Source: Takakia lepidozioides
Lineage: Eukaryota > Streptophyta > Takakiopsida > Takakiales > Takakiaceae
NCBI GenBank assembly: GCA_030704615.1
Contig: CM060734.1
Coordinates: 50,360,042 to 50,424,041 of the forward strand
Length of the DNA stretch: 64,000 nt
Reading direction: 5' to 3'
Shown piece after piece: positions 23,614 to 33,139 of the stretch (positions within the stretch are counted from its first letter, which is position 1; each line of letters begins with the position of its first letter). A model generated the notes under the pieces. That model was not told the origin of the DNA. It searched no databases and was given only the letters and a program-made list of their open reading frames with translations. The translations under genes were made by a program, and so were the position numbers.

Positions 23614-24520
23614 TCAAGCCTTGAGTTCCTCAAAGGCTTTCTCCTGTTCCTCTTCCCACTGCCACTCCTGACCCACCTTGATCAACTTGGTAAAAGCCTT
23701 TGCAATGCTACTAAATCCCTTGACAAACCGTCGATAGTAGTTTGCCAATCCCATGAAAGCACGAACTCTGCTCACATCCATGGGACGTGGAATGCATGCA
23801 ATGGCCTCCACTTTTGTCTGTTGAACACCCAATCCTCCAGGGTATATCATGTGGCCCAGATACTCAATCTGATTGTGGAAGAACTTGCACTTTCCGGTCA
23901 ACCCGTGCACTCTCAAGCACTCAAAACACCACCTGAAGGTATCTCTCATGCTCCTGAACCGTAGCACTAAAGACGATGATGTTATCAATGTAGCACCGGG
24001 CAAAGTCTAGCCCCGCGAGAATCCTATCCATGACCCTCTGAAACTCTGCAAGAGCATTCTTCAATCCAAACGGTAAGAACCGCCATTGGTACAAGCAATC
24101 CTTCCCATGTTGGTCAATCCCCCAGAATGTCGTCTTTTGTTTGTCAGCCTCTTTGATTGACAACTGGTGGTAACCGGATCGCAAGTCCAATGTGCTAAAC
24201 ACATTTGCATGCCCAATGGCATCAAAGATCTCCTCTGGAGTTGGCATGGCATATTTATTGTACTTAGTCTGATTCATAGGACAATAGTTCCCACACATCC
24301 TTCTTTCTGTCCAATTGCCATAGATATCCTTCTTAGCTGGCATCACCATTGCTGAGGCATACTCCCCGCCTGATAACTCCACCAATCCAGCTTCGAACAA
24401 CTCCATAGTCCGTGACTGGATCAATGACCTCTCCATGTCACTATACCGGTAGGGCCTTCGAAAGATTGGCGTGTCACTTGTCAAATCAATACGAATCTCC
24501 TGACCCTTCAAACTCCCCAA
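23614..24520 (-). pseudogene. Gypsy reverse transcriptase with an altered catalytic motif
   Basis: RT fingers and palm are readable across two overlapping frames (24520-23921, then 24003-23614). They include MPTPEEIFDAIGHANVFSTL with the following DLRSGYHQL, and LPFGLKNALAEFQRVMD. The catalytic box reads YIDNIIVFS where active enzymes have YIDD. CGNYCPMN replaces the usual CGDYRPLN. A frameshift lies near 23930-24000. The second part (ANYYRRFVKGFS) is the connection to RNase H. Enzymatically dead. Confidence 0.93.
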
Positions 24521-24599
24521 ATCCTTGAAACCGAAGGCAAAGCAATTTCTATAAGCCCTTAGAAATCGCTGGATCCTCCGTCTCTCTCCTCCGGTGAAT

Positions 24600-25030
24600 G
24601 TAGATCCAACATCTGGTTCCCAATTGTCCTTAGTGACTACAACCTTGGGTACACCAGGCTTGGAGGTAGGAGACGAATCATTTGGTTGTTAGATAGCAAC
24701 CTCTTGGGCCTTGTCCACCCAATCTGACTGTGGCGTAGCCTCCACTTGCTCCGCCATAGCCACCTTGAGAACATCCTCTGAGCAAGAAACATTCTCAACC
24801 TCTTCAAAAACATTGGCCACCTTGGCCTCTAGCTGATCCTCAGTGTATGGCTCTCCCCACTCCTCACATTGCTGCTTGAGAGATCCAATGACTTTCTTTT
24901 TCCGCATCTCATCCCACATCTGCCATGGGTGTTTGCACCCCATAATCCTATACTCGCCCCCACTCACTGCCTCCACCGTCCCGGTTGGCAGAGATGGTGC
25001 AATATCCAATGGAAGTGCAGAAGTAGCCAC
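24600..25030 (-). pseudogene. Linker between methyltransferase and RT
   Basis: The frame 25099-24689 continues beyond the methyltransferase motif X region. It has an acidic, glutamine-rich stretch (QCEEWGEPYTEDQLEAKV) with no domain I recognise. It precedes the RT frame and was probably part of one polyprotein. Confidence 0.6.
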
Positions 25031-26040
25031 CAATGCTTGCAATCTCCGTTGCTCAGCCATGCACAAGCCAATGACCCATGTCAAGCAATTGAGATCCATT
25101 GCCTAACCCAACACCTGGCGTCGTGATGCCTCTGACAGAGCTGGCACAGCTGTAGTGCCCGTGGCAAACCCCATTGCCCGTTCTCGCTCATCCGCATTGG
25201 ACTCCACCAATTGTTGTAGCACACCGTCCCAAATCAACCCAGGACTATTGTCTCTAAAAGCATGAGACGAGGGAGAGCTCATGAGCGTAGGCAAGGCTGC
25301 ACGTGGCTGCCCCACTCAATTTACCACTGCTAGAGGTGGACGGTCATCATGTCGCACCCTCTGTGGTTGCCTCCATTGGTCTAAAATGCCCTCAACCATG
25401 AGATTGGGTGGCCGTTGAATGGAATCATATGCTCTCTTGAGCAACTTTGGTGGTGCAAGATTGGTCCACCACAATCGAGGTCGATGCGCGCGTGATCCCA
25501 CCGCTGCTGCATCCAATAGCACTGCCGATTCAATCCAAGACCGCACTTGATGCACACTGGCCATAACCCTGGCCCGAGAGTCCCCCATAAGAGGAACATT
25601 CTCCAAGATATAGGCTAGAGGTTGCACTTGCCTCATCTGCAAGTCACGCAATACTCTCAACATCTCCCAAAACAAATGCGATCGTGCATCATGCAAGCCA
25701 TTCTCATGACATGCGAGAGAGTGTCCTTGGCAAGGTCATCCAGCTATCACCAAGTCAATGGCACCATGCCGGTCCAAATCATCCGCCCCCAGCATGGTAA
25801 TGTCTACTGGCAAGGCCTTTTGATACCCTTGAATTGCTGAGAGAGGCAGCAACTCAGGGTACTAGTGTGTGAGCAAGACAACGTGGCGCATAGAAATACG
25901 CCGAGTTATCTCATCCTTCTCCATATACCAGTACTTTTGTACTTTAATCCCAGCTTGCAACAGTCCTGCAAGCCCAGTGCTCATGCCTCCAAACAGGTCT
26001 AGCAAACAAATCCCTGAGTCAGGTGGTTGCCAGGTAATGG
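25030..26040 (-). pseudogene. C5-cytosine DNA methyltransferase domain inside the gypsy polyprotein
   Basis: Read on the minus strand in one frame with three stops. Motif I is LLDLFGGMSTGLAGLL (AdoMet binding, about 26000). Motif IV is PCQGHS with the catalytic Cys, preceded by DLVIAG and an in-frame TGA (25737-25739) where Trp is expected. Motif VI is ILENVP and motif VIII is GSRAHRPRLWWTN. A target-recognition stretch is followed by motif X, LGQAMDLNCLTW. The order I-IV-VI-VIII-X is canonical, so this is not a captured DRM-type plant enzyme, whose motifs are permuted. The domain starts in the same open frame as the protease (27541-25862), showing it belongs to the element. Stops are at 25859-25861, 25737-25739 and about 25313-25315. 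It would have methylated cytosine in DNA; targets are unknown. Confidence 0.92.
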
Positions 26041-27541
26041 GCACTGTGTCCAAAGGAGCTAACTGAGGAGGTCCAGGTGATGTCACTGAACTCCCCTCAC
26101 TCACCAATGGATAGGCCTCTTGCCATGCTTGGTGCACACACTCGTCTGCTATTCGATGCAAATTCCCAACTGTACCCCACAGTGGAATATGAATAGGCAC
26201 ATGAGGAAGCAAATCAGCCTTGTATGCCAATTGTTTGTCCTCATCAGGTGGTGGCCTATCATCTGCATGGCTATTGCCCTCCAAGAGCTCACCACCCCAA
26301 GCCACCACCCCTGAGAATGTAGCCAATGTAGGCATGATGTTCCTATGATCCACCGCTACATTCCCAATAAACCGCACTGGGAGCAATGTACGTCGACCAT
26401 CCCCTGACTGCCATTCCGGCCTATAGGATGTCATTTCCTCCCAAAAGTCCAAAGTAAAGCCCATCGGGTATAACACAGCCCCACCAACAAGCACATCATA
26501 AGACATCGCGTCCGTAACAATGGCTTTAGCTCTCATGACTGAGCCGTCCGTAGGATGATCCGGCTGCAATCGAATGAAGAGCTCATGGCGTGTAATCCCT
26601 CGTGTCTTCCCTGAACCGCCCAAAGATGTTTGAATTTGGAAAGGGCAAGGCTCCAAATCCGCCTCTGTAAGGCCCAAGCCTGCAATTGCTGCTCTTCCCA
26701 ACATCAATGGCTGTGCTCCTGAGTCCAACAAGACTCGCAGTGACTTACACCTCCTCCCGGATGGGCCACCCAACTGAAACACACCATCCTGATTGTCCAC
26801 CAGGACTACCCCAGGAGTCACCATATTGCGCTCAATGGTTGGCCTAGCTGACAACTTCTGCAACCTTGCAGCTGCCGCTTGCCATGGCGCAACTGTGGTT
26901 GTCTTCACCCTTGAATCTAGGGCATTCATGCATTGCATCTTATCTGCTATCCCCGCAGATAGTGCCGATGCATCACCACTCTCACATAGTACAGCAGCCA
27001 GTCTAAACACTGCAGCTAGCCGCATCCCCGACATTGCAATTGTCGTGGCAGAAAACAATGGAGCTTGGCAAATTGCCGTAGCCGCCCCCAACAATGTACT
27101 GGCTGCACCTTGCTTTGCAGCACCACCCACTAGCATATCCCGAGCCACACTAACTCTCCCCACTGGCACTCGTGGCTCTACTTCTGACACACTTGGGCGA
27201 GCGGGTACCATCGATGGCGTAGTTGGCACTGTCTCAGCCAATGTGAAAGACTGTGGAAGCCTTGTCTGACGACTTGCTTCCCCCCTTTGTGGATCAAAAT
27301 CCACATCTGCTCCTCTTGGCTCAGGAGCACGCATTGCTGCTCGAGTGACAGCAGCTGCAGAGTCCACATGCAATGGTTTTGCAAGTGCGACTCCACACAT
27401 GAAGTCCATACCAATCTGGTCTTCCCTAGGCATAGGAGGTTGTGCAGGTGGGGCTTGAACCTCAGGCCTTGGAGCTGGCGCAACATGAGAAGTGGCCATG
27501 GTAGCAAGACGTTGCTCTAGCTGGGCAAGCCTATCTATCAT
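26040..27541 (-). pseudogene. Gypsy protease region
   Basis: The first part of a 559-codon open frame that continues into the methyltransferase. An alanine- and proline-rich N-terminal half is followed by a retropepsin-like domain. Its active site is LLDSGAQPLMLG near 26715 (DSG in place of DTG), and it continues to SYDVLVGGAVLYPMGFTLDF. The protease would cleave the polyprotein. About 200 residues of unassigned linker separate it from methyltransferase motif I. Confidence 0.85.
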
Positions 27542-27559
27542 GCCTTGGTCATGACCTTG

Positions 27560-28808
27560 ACCGTGATCTTGTGCTCCTTGGTTTTGGTTACGACCTCCAC
27601 CACGACCTTTGCCTCATCTACCTCTCTGGACTACATTGCCTCGTCCTCGGCCACCATTGTTCCCTTGGAACTAGCCTGGCCGTAGCTCAGGATGCAAGTC
27701 ATAACAATGGGCCTCTTCATGCCCATACTTGCCACAATGCCCACATTGTAGTTGTGTAGGCTGTGCCTGTGCTAGCCCTTTGCCTCTTTCCGGGCAATCT
27801 CTCTTAACATGGGGTCCTCCACAATCCCAACATATCACACCCGACTGTTGTTGGCCTGAAAATGAACGAAGTTACCTTTGCAATTGAGATCCTCTCGGCC
27901 CTTCCCTAGGCTTCGCCTGAGCCCCCTTGTAGGAGCCCTACTTCGTTGTGTCTCCTTACCAAACCCCACCATGACCACTCGCTCTTCCACCATGGAACAG
28001 GAGCTGGGAAGTCCACCCAAGCTCCTGTTGCAGCACCAACACCCGTGCCTGCCTTTAACCCAGTTGTGGAGTTCTTCGAGGAGTTAAGGAGAAACTACCA
28101 TGGGATAAAGACGGAAAAATTGCGGAGCTTGCAAGAGTTCCAGCGCAAGCCTACTGAGAGTTTGAGGGAGGCTTACACGCGCATGAGGCAATTGATAAAT
28201 GTAACCCAAGGGGTTACGGAAACTCAAGTTGTCCAATTTTGGTATGGGATATTGGACAAGGAGCTGAGGAGAAGGGCACTTGACGTCCCACTGCTGCTTG
28301 CAGAAGCTGCCGGTGTAGCTGCCGGTGTCACCACTGCCCTTGTGCCTCTAGTGATGGAGACATAGTCAGGTGACCAATACACCCGTCATTCCTCAATCTC
28401 CACCTCATGTTCCCACCTAAACTCATGGTAATCATCCATGGGCGGCCCCTCAAGGTGCTGAAACAGCCCCTTCCACGCCATAAAAGGCGTAAACAGTTGT
28501 GGATTGCGCATCTGTTGCAAATCACACCAACTTTCAAACTCTTGTATGAAGTCATCAAGCTCGATGGTGCCCACAGCTCCAGAGTACCTTCGTGGCCCCT
28601 TGGTAGCTCCATACATCTCCTCCATCGTGTCCCACAACAATGGCACGGAAATGGCTTGCACCCTCGGCAAGAATCCTCCTAACTCTGAGTCTGAACCTTC
28701 CTCAGAAGACACTGAAGGTGAAGGTGGCCTAAACCGCACACCTCGTCTTGTATACCCACTAGTATCGCTGGTGCTCGTACCGGCACTCTCCTCAGCAACT
28801 GGTAGCAC
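27560..28808 (-). pseudogene. Gypsy gag with two zinc knuckles
   Basis: The N-terminal part is 28808-28386 (LDDFIQEFESWCDLQQMRN), ended by a TGA where Trp is likely. The nucleocapsid part at 27850-27690 has two CX2CX4HX4C knuckles, CWDCGGPHVKRDC and CGHCGKYGHEEAHC, followed by a glycine- and arginine-rich tail with further stops. The middle part of gag lies in reverse orientation (see 28000-28370). The start lies about 30 bp from the putative LTR edge at 28837. Confidence 0.85.
28000..28370 (+). pseudogene. Inverted middle segment of gag
   Basis: On the plus strand this reads as a gag capsid core: FFEELRRNYHGIKTEKLRSL, QEFQRKPTESLREAYTRM and QFWYGILDKELRRR. The same polarity is absent from the minus strand at this point, where gag should continue between 28386 and about 28000. 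The piece therefore fills the gap exactly but backwards. Breakpoints are roughly 28000-28020 and 28365-28380. An independent gag copy inserted here is the alternative. Confidence 0.75.
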
Positions 28809-28999
28809 CTCCGTGATGAAAACTCACAACCACACCTGTTGTAAACCTGTCTCTAATCCCCATTTCCACAAGGTAACCGGGTAGAGGTTCGTAACATAAA
28901 CCTGCACCTGCATCCACCGCAAGCACTCATATGGTTTGCTGGTCATCAACCCAGCCTCACCATAAGAGAAACAATGATGGTCTGATTGGTCATCACCCC

Positions 29000-29440
29000 A
29001 ACCTCACCACTGACAGCACGCTCTAGGATTGGCCGGTGATCAAATCCGGACCAACCTCCTATGAAAACAAGCGCCCACACAAAGCTAACATGGCGCACAG
29101 TCAAGCATGCAGGTGTGGAGGGGATCCAAACACAAGAAAATCAATACAGCAACTCCCCCACACCAAAAACACTCCACAATGTCGCTCCTGCAATGACACC
29201 CCAGCCCAAACCCGGACTGACTCTTGCCTCCACCTATGGAAAGGTTTTGGCCTACAGAGAGGGTGGAAGACTACAAGGAAGAGAGACTAAAGCAATTCCT
29301 ATCACAACATGCTTTCATCCCACTACCCTATCTCCACACTCTCTTGTTTGAACAATAGACAAGACTATTTTTCAAGGGTCTCTCAAATAACTCTCCAGGA
29401 GCCCTCAAGAATATGTCTTTCAAACAATCTCACTAAGGCT
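29000..29440. other. Presumed LTR region of the gypsy element
   Basis: Sequence from 28837 rightwards has no recognised gene. It is where the 5' LTR of the minus-strand element should lie. Its outer edge could not be placed because no second LTR copy was found. Confidence 0.35.
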
Positions 29441-29559
29441 CCCAATCCTTGCACGATGGGACTCCAAAACAGTACACCAAGGCCCCAAGCTTGCCAAAAC
29501 TTAGCCCTCAAGGACCCCAATAGTCCCTCACACAAGTCGCCAAAGACTCCTCAAGCTCG

Positions 29560-29975
29560 CCAAATATTGGCCTCCAAGGACCCCAAATAGTCCTCCAAAG
29601 AACTCCAAATGGTCCTCCAAGGACCCCAAACAGTCCTCCAAGGACTCCCAATGGTCCTCCAAACAGTCCTCTAAAGACCCCCAACAGTCCTCCAAGGACT
29701 CCTAATGGTCCTCCAAACAGTCCTCCAAAGACTCCCTATGGTCCTCCAAATGGTCCTCCAAGGACTCCCAATGGTCCTCCAAACAGTCCTCCAATGACTC
29801 CCAATGGTCCTCCAAATGGTCCTCTAAGGACCCCCTACAGTCCTCCAAGGACTCCCAAGGTCCTCCAAGGGCCCCAAACAGTCCTCCAAGGACTCCAACT
29901 GGTCCCCCAAGGACCCTAAATAGTCCTCCAAGGACTCCCAATGGTCCTCCAAACAGTCCTCCAAGGACTCTTCCT
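29560..29975. repeat. Minisatellite of 12-bp and 21-bp units
   Basis: The array is assembled from TCCTCCAAACAG-type 12-bp units and TCCTCCAAGGACTCCCAATG(G)-type 21-bp units in varying order, with related looser copies from about 29440. Both unit lengths are multiples of three, so the minus strand keeps an open frame (29941-29702) reading repeats of ESLEDHLEDHW and GVLGGLF. Coding is probably incidental. It is not a CRISPR array, since there are no unique spacers of constant length. Confidence 0.9.
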
Positions 29976-30149
29976 ATGTCACCATGTTCTCAATGTGTTC
30001 CCAAGTTCCCAATGGGTTCCCAAAGTTCCCTAGGAATATTCCCAAGAATATACCATAGTATTCCCCCAATATTCCCCTGGATACCCAAACTTCTAGTCCT
30101 TCGGATGCTTCCCCTCTTCGAAGTCTGATCCTGTTTTTTGGCTTGTATT

Positions 30150-30545
30150 GCAGATCCTGAGTCTTTGGCTTTTGAAGAGACTCGTAGAGTTTTTGTAACT
30201 TCTGCACATGGTAGAATTCGCATGCAAGGTACTTTGAAAGAAAGTAAAGCTGGTTATGTACATGTCTTGTACGCTGACCGTGCTATGGAATGGATTTCTA
30301 TCAAAAATCTGATTGCTAAAGCATTTCTTGAATTTGGACTGGTACCACATGTTCAAGCTTTGGATCTTATTGTTTTTGGTTGGAAGCATCATAATAACAT
30401 AGGGATGGATCGTTACCTCCCTGCTAGAGTGTTTCAAGACTTCTCTTTTGATGAGAAGACCTCTTTCGAGACCTCCCTCCCTCCCTCCCTCCCCAATCTG
30501 GTTTTTGACTTGCCCATGAGCTTTTGCCGAGTACATTTCTGTTAA
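30150..30545 (+). CDS. Unidentified exon-like open frame
   Basis: A 130-codon frame follows an acceptor-like TGTATTGCAG at about 30152. It has a protein-like composition (FEETRRVFVTSAHGRIR, GYVHVLYADRAMEW, LVPHVQALDLIVFGWKHH) and then runs into a (CCCT)n stretch at 30474-30495. I do not recognise the family; it could be a captured exon or part of a transposon gene. No partner exons were found nearby. Confidence 0.3.
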   Translation, partial: ADPESLAFEETRRVFVTSAHGRIRMQGTLKESKAGYVHVLYADRAMEWISIKNLIAKAFLEFGLVPHVQALDLIVFGWKHHNNIGMDRYLPARVFQDFSFDEKTSFETSLPPSLPNLVFDLPMSFCRVHFC

Positions 30546-30559
30546 TATGGATGAACAGA

Positions 30560-32270
30560 GGGCATTACTCCTATTTTTGCATATCCCTAATTAGGGTTCT
30601 GGATATGCATGAGGCACATGTCATAACCAGCTAGTGTTTCTTAAATGGTTGGGGCCCTCTAATAAACACCACCACCTGCTAGTTGGCTCTTCAAAGCCAT
30701 AGGAGGTGGCCCTTAATGAGCTGGGTCTCTTTCCCCTACACCTTCCTTACTTCAAGAGTATGAATAAAGAGAAGAGCAACTCAGCAATGTTCATCTCAAA
30801 GGAGGAAGGCTACTGCAAGAGGGAAGGAGGAGACTGACTACAATGGCCTCTTCCTCAAGGAACAGTCAGGTAGAAAGACTGAGCAAACAAGTTCCTCACT
30901 ACTTCATTTGCAGCTGTTTCGCTACTGCAATGTTTTGTTTGTCATTTTAGACTTCAGCTCCAATCTCCTTTGTCTCTCATGGTGGACATGGATAACAACT
31001 AGGTGATACCGTATACCTGGGATTCCACAAGGGTCACTAACCTATTGGTTTTGTGGGGTGCTTGTGATGGGACCAGGTAAGGCCTCACCTTTGCCTTGAT
31101 AGCTAGGAGTGGATGGAGTCTAATGACTTCTCCCAAGCCTGTAAATGAGGGTTGGCAGTTAAACATTGAGTTTGGTAACCATTTGAAGTGTATCTATGGG
31201 CATGATTGCTGTTTTTTCTTTGCTATGATGTTCATGTCCATCCTAGCTTTGAAATACTTAATCTAGCAACTAGGACTTTGGCTTAAGTAGTATCTGAAAT
31301 GATAGTCATATAGTTGGACTGTCATTGTCATCTAATGTTCTTTTAGGTGGGAAGACCTACATGGTATTCCCCACCCACCCACCCGGACTAAAGTAAGCAA
31401 AAAAAATGAGAAATGTATGGTATGATGAGGCCTGTTTCAGGCAGATGTGGTCTTTAAATGAATGGACTGATTTGGTATAGTCAAGCCATTTCCTGTCTTG
31501 ACATGACAGCATTAACCTATATATATATATATATATATTCTAAAATCTACATGGTTGAAAGTTGAGGTATCATTGAATATGTCAAGCAAGGTAGTTTGTT
31601 GGCCCTGCCTTCCTAAGGCAACACTACGCAAAGGGTTTTGATGCTTAGCACCAATATTTGCGATTAAGCTCCAAATTAGATCGAGATAGGTGTAATTGGA
31701 ATATTCTGTTTGTATTGGTAATGAATGAAATTCCTTGGATGAATAGTTCCATGCACATGTGACAGATTGTGTTGACTAGGTAGATTTATGCAGCTCGTTA
31801 CAGCAGGAAAAACTGCTGAGCAATTGAGAAGGAGTGTCGAGGGTTGTATCTTGTGGCTGTATTTCTCTTCTTTATCCAATGTGCAAATTCTGGCAGAGAG
31901 TGCGTAGTAAGGACTAGGAATTTCCATTGTAAATCATAATATATAAGCTTTTCTGCAACTTTCGAGTTTGATCAATAGTGAACAATCCTGCGAGCCATTT
32001 CAATTCACGGAGTTACCAGAGGAGTGCGTTGAGACTGTTCAAGGGTTTAAATCAAGACCTATTTAACACTTTGATCAAGATATTTGCAGTCCCTTCAAGC
32101 AAACAACTTTGGGTTTAGTGGCGGAAAATCCCTATAGATGGTTTCTGCTGTCTATAAAATTTACACTATTTCAAAGATCTATAGGTTTGCAGATTTGGGA
32201 ACATGAGGTCCAACATCCAGCAAATATCAGTTTCTGATCATATGATGCGATGATTTCCCATGACTTATAT
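30560..32270. other. No recognisable gene; (TA)n tract
   Basis: Contains a TA microsatellite at 31519-31540 and one arm of an inverted repeat (about 30990-31110) whose partner is at 37700-37850. No coding signal was recognised. Confidence 0.5.
30990..31110. repeat. Arm of a 6.7-kb-spaced inverted repeat
   Basis: Strings such as CTAACCTATTGGTT and GTGATGGGACCAGGT occur here and, reverse-complemented, at about 37725-37790. Weaker similarity extends outward (GTGGACAT...ATAACA) and inward. The pair may be ends of a large degraded element or two oppositely oriented copies of one repeat. Confidence 0.65.
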
Positions 32271-32272
32271 TC

Positions 32273-33130
32273 CACTACAACAGATCGCGGTAGTTATGAC
32301 TGCCAAACCGTGGTAGTCATGGCTTTCATGACTTTGACCATGACTGCACCATGTTTTTATATGAAATTAACCTCCCGCAGTCGTTCATACGACTGTAGTC
32401 ATATGAACGACTATCTAAATAGTCGTCTGTATGACTACATGGCTCCGGAATGGACGGAAGGCTGGTCAACGGCAATTGACCAGATTTAGCTCACCATTCA
32501 TAGTCATTTCCATGACTACAGTGTACATGGATGAGGTTACATAGTCATGATGACTACTGGGGATTTTGTAATTTGGTGTGTATAATACAATTAAAAAACC
32601 ATATGATCGTATGAATGACTAATGGGTATATTGGTTAACAGGTAGTGAACTATAACTCTTATAGTAAAGAGGTTGCAGGTTCAAACTCCTCTAAGTACAA
32701 TCAAATGGATAAGATGGCCTTAGGGTTAGTAGACAAGCTAGGGATAGCACGTGGTACCCTAAATGGACTGCCACGTGGTTTTTTCATTACTATAAAATGC
32801 ATTATGTGACGTGGCACAATGCGGTGCGACACGACGTTTGATATTTTTTTTATTTTTTCAATTTTTTCAATTTAATTTAATTTAATTTAATTGTTTTTAA
32901 TCAATTGCGCCTCGCCACGTGGCGCGGGAGCGGCGGCTGCAGTATGGTATAAATGACTGCTGTGAGAGATATCACTTGGTTCATATGACTGTAGTCATCC
33001 GGACCGTATCATCCTGTACTCATTGTATTGACTTGGTTTGCACGACTTACAGTCATAGAAGTCATATGTACCGTTTATAACTGCAGAATAGTCATATATA
33101 CAGTCATAAATACCGCGATCTGTTGTAGTA
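32273..33130. mobile_element. Non-autonomous CACTA transposon (858 bp)
   Basis: The left end is CACTACAACAGATCGCGG and the right end is its reverse complement, except for the outermost base (TACTA) and one internal mismatch in about 28 bp. TTC flanks both sides (32270-32272 and 33131-33133), the 3-bp target duplication expected of CACTA/EnSpm elements. Both subterminal regions hold many short copies of GTCATA and TGACTA in both orientations, as is usual for transposase-binding subterminal repeats. There is no transposase gene inside. Confidence 0.92.
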
Positions 33131-33139
33131 TTCAATACC

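Larger units (their letters stand above)
21563..28837 (-). mobile_element. Decayed Ty3/gypsy element encoding a DNA methyltransferase and a PHD finger
   Basis: On the minus strand the domain order is gag with two zinc knuckles, aspartic protease, C5-cytosine methyltransferase, reverse transcriptase, RNase H, integrase and PHD finger. RT-RNase H-integrase order and the integrase H2C2-DDE layout mark Ty3/gypsy. Right of the gag start a TGTTGTAAACC string at 28837 may be the inner edge of the 5' LTR, with a primer-binding site just before gag. A matching 3' LTR was not found, so the element is truncated or nested. Several stops and frameshifts, replaced catalytic aspartates and an inverted piece of gag show that it is dead. 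The methyltransferase and PHD parts are described in separate entries. Confidence 0.93.

Noticed and set aside
21619-27269. Plus-strand open frames across the gypsy element (for example 26793-27269)
   Set aside because: They are shadows of the minus-strand polyprotein and lack recognisable motifs.
29440-29975. Possible CRISPR-like array
   Set aside because: Units are contiguous 12- and 21-bp variants without unique spacers, and the DNA is eukaryotic; it is a minisatellite.
32630-32705. tRNA-like sequence with A-box and B-box words (TTGGTTAACAGG, GGTTCAAACTCC) inside the CACTA element
   Set aside because: The acceptor and T stems do not pair, and the anticodon loop lacks the usual T at position 33; at best a degraded tRNA or SINE fragment.
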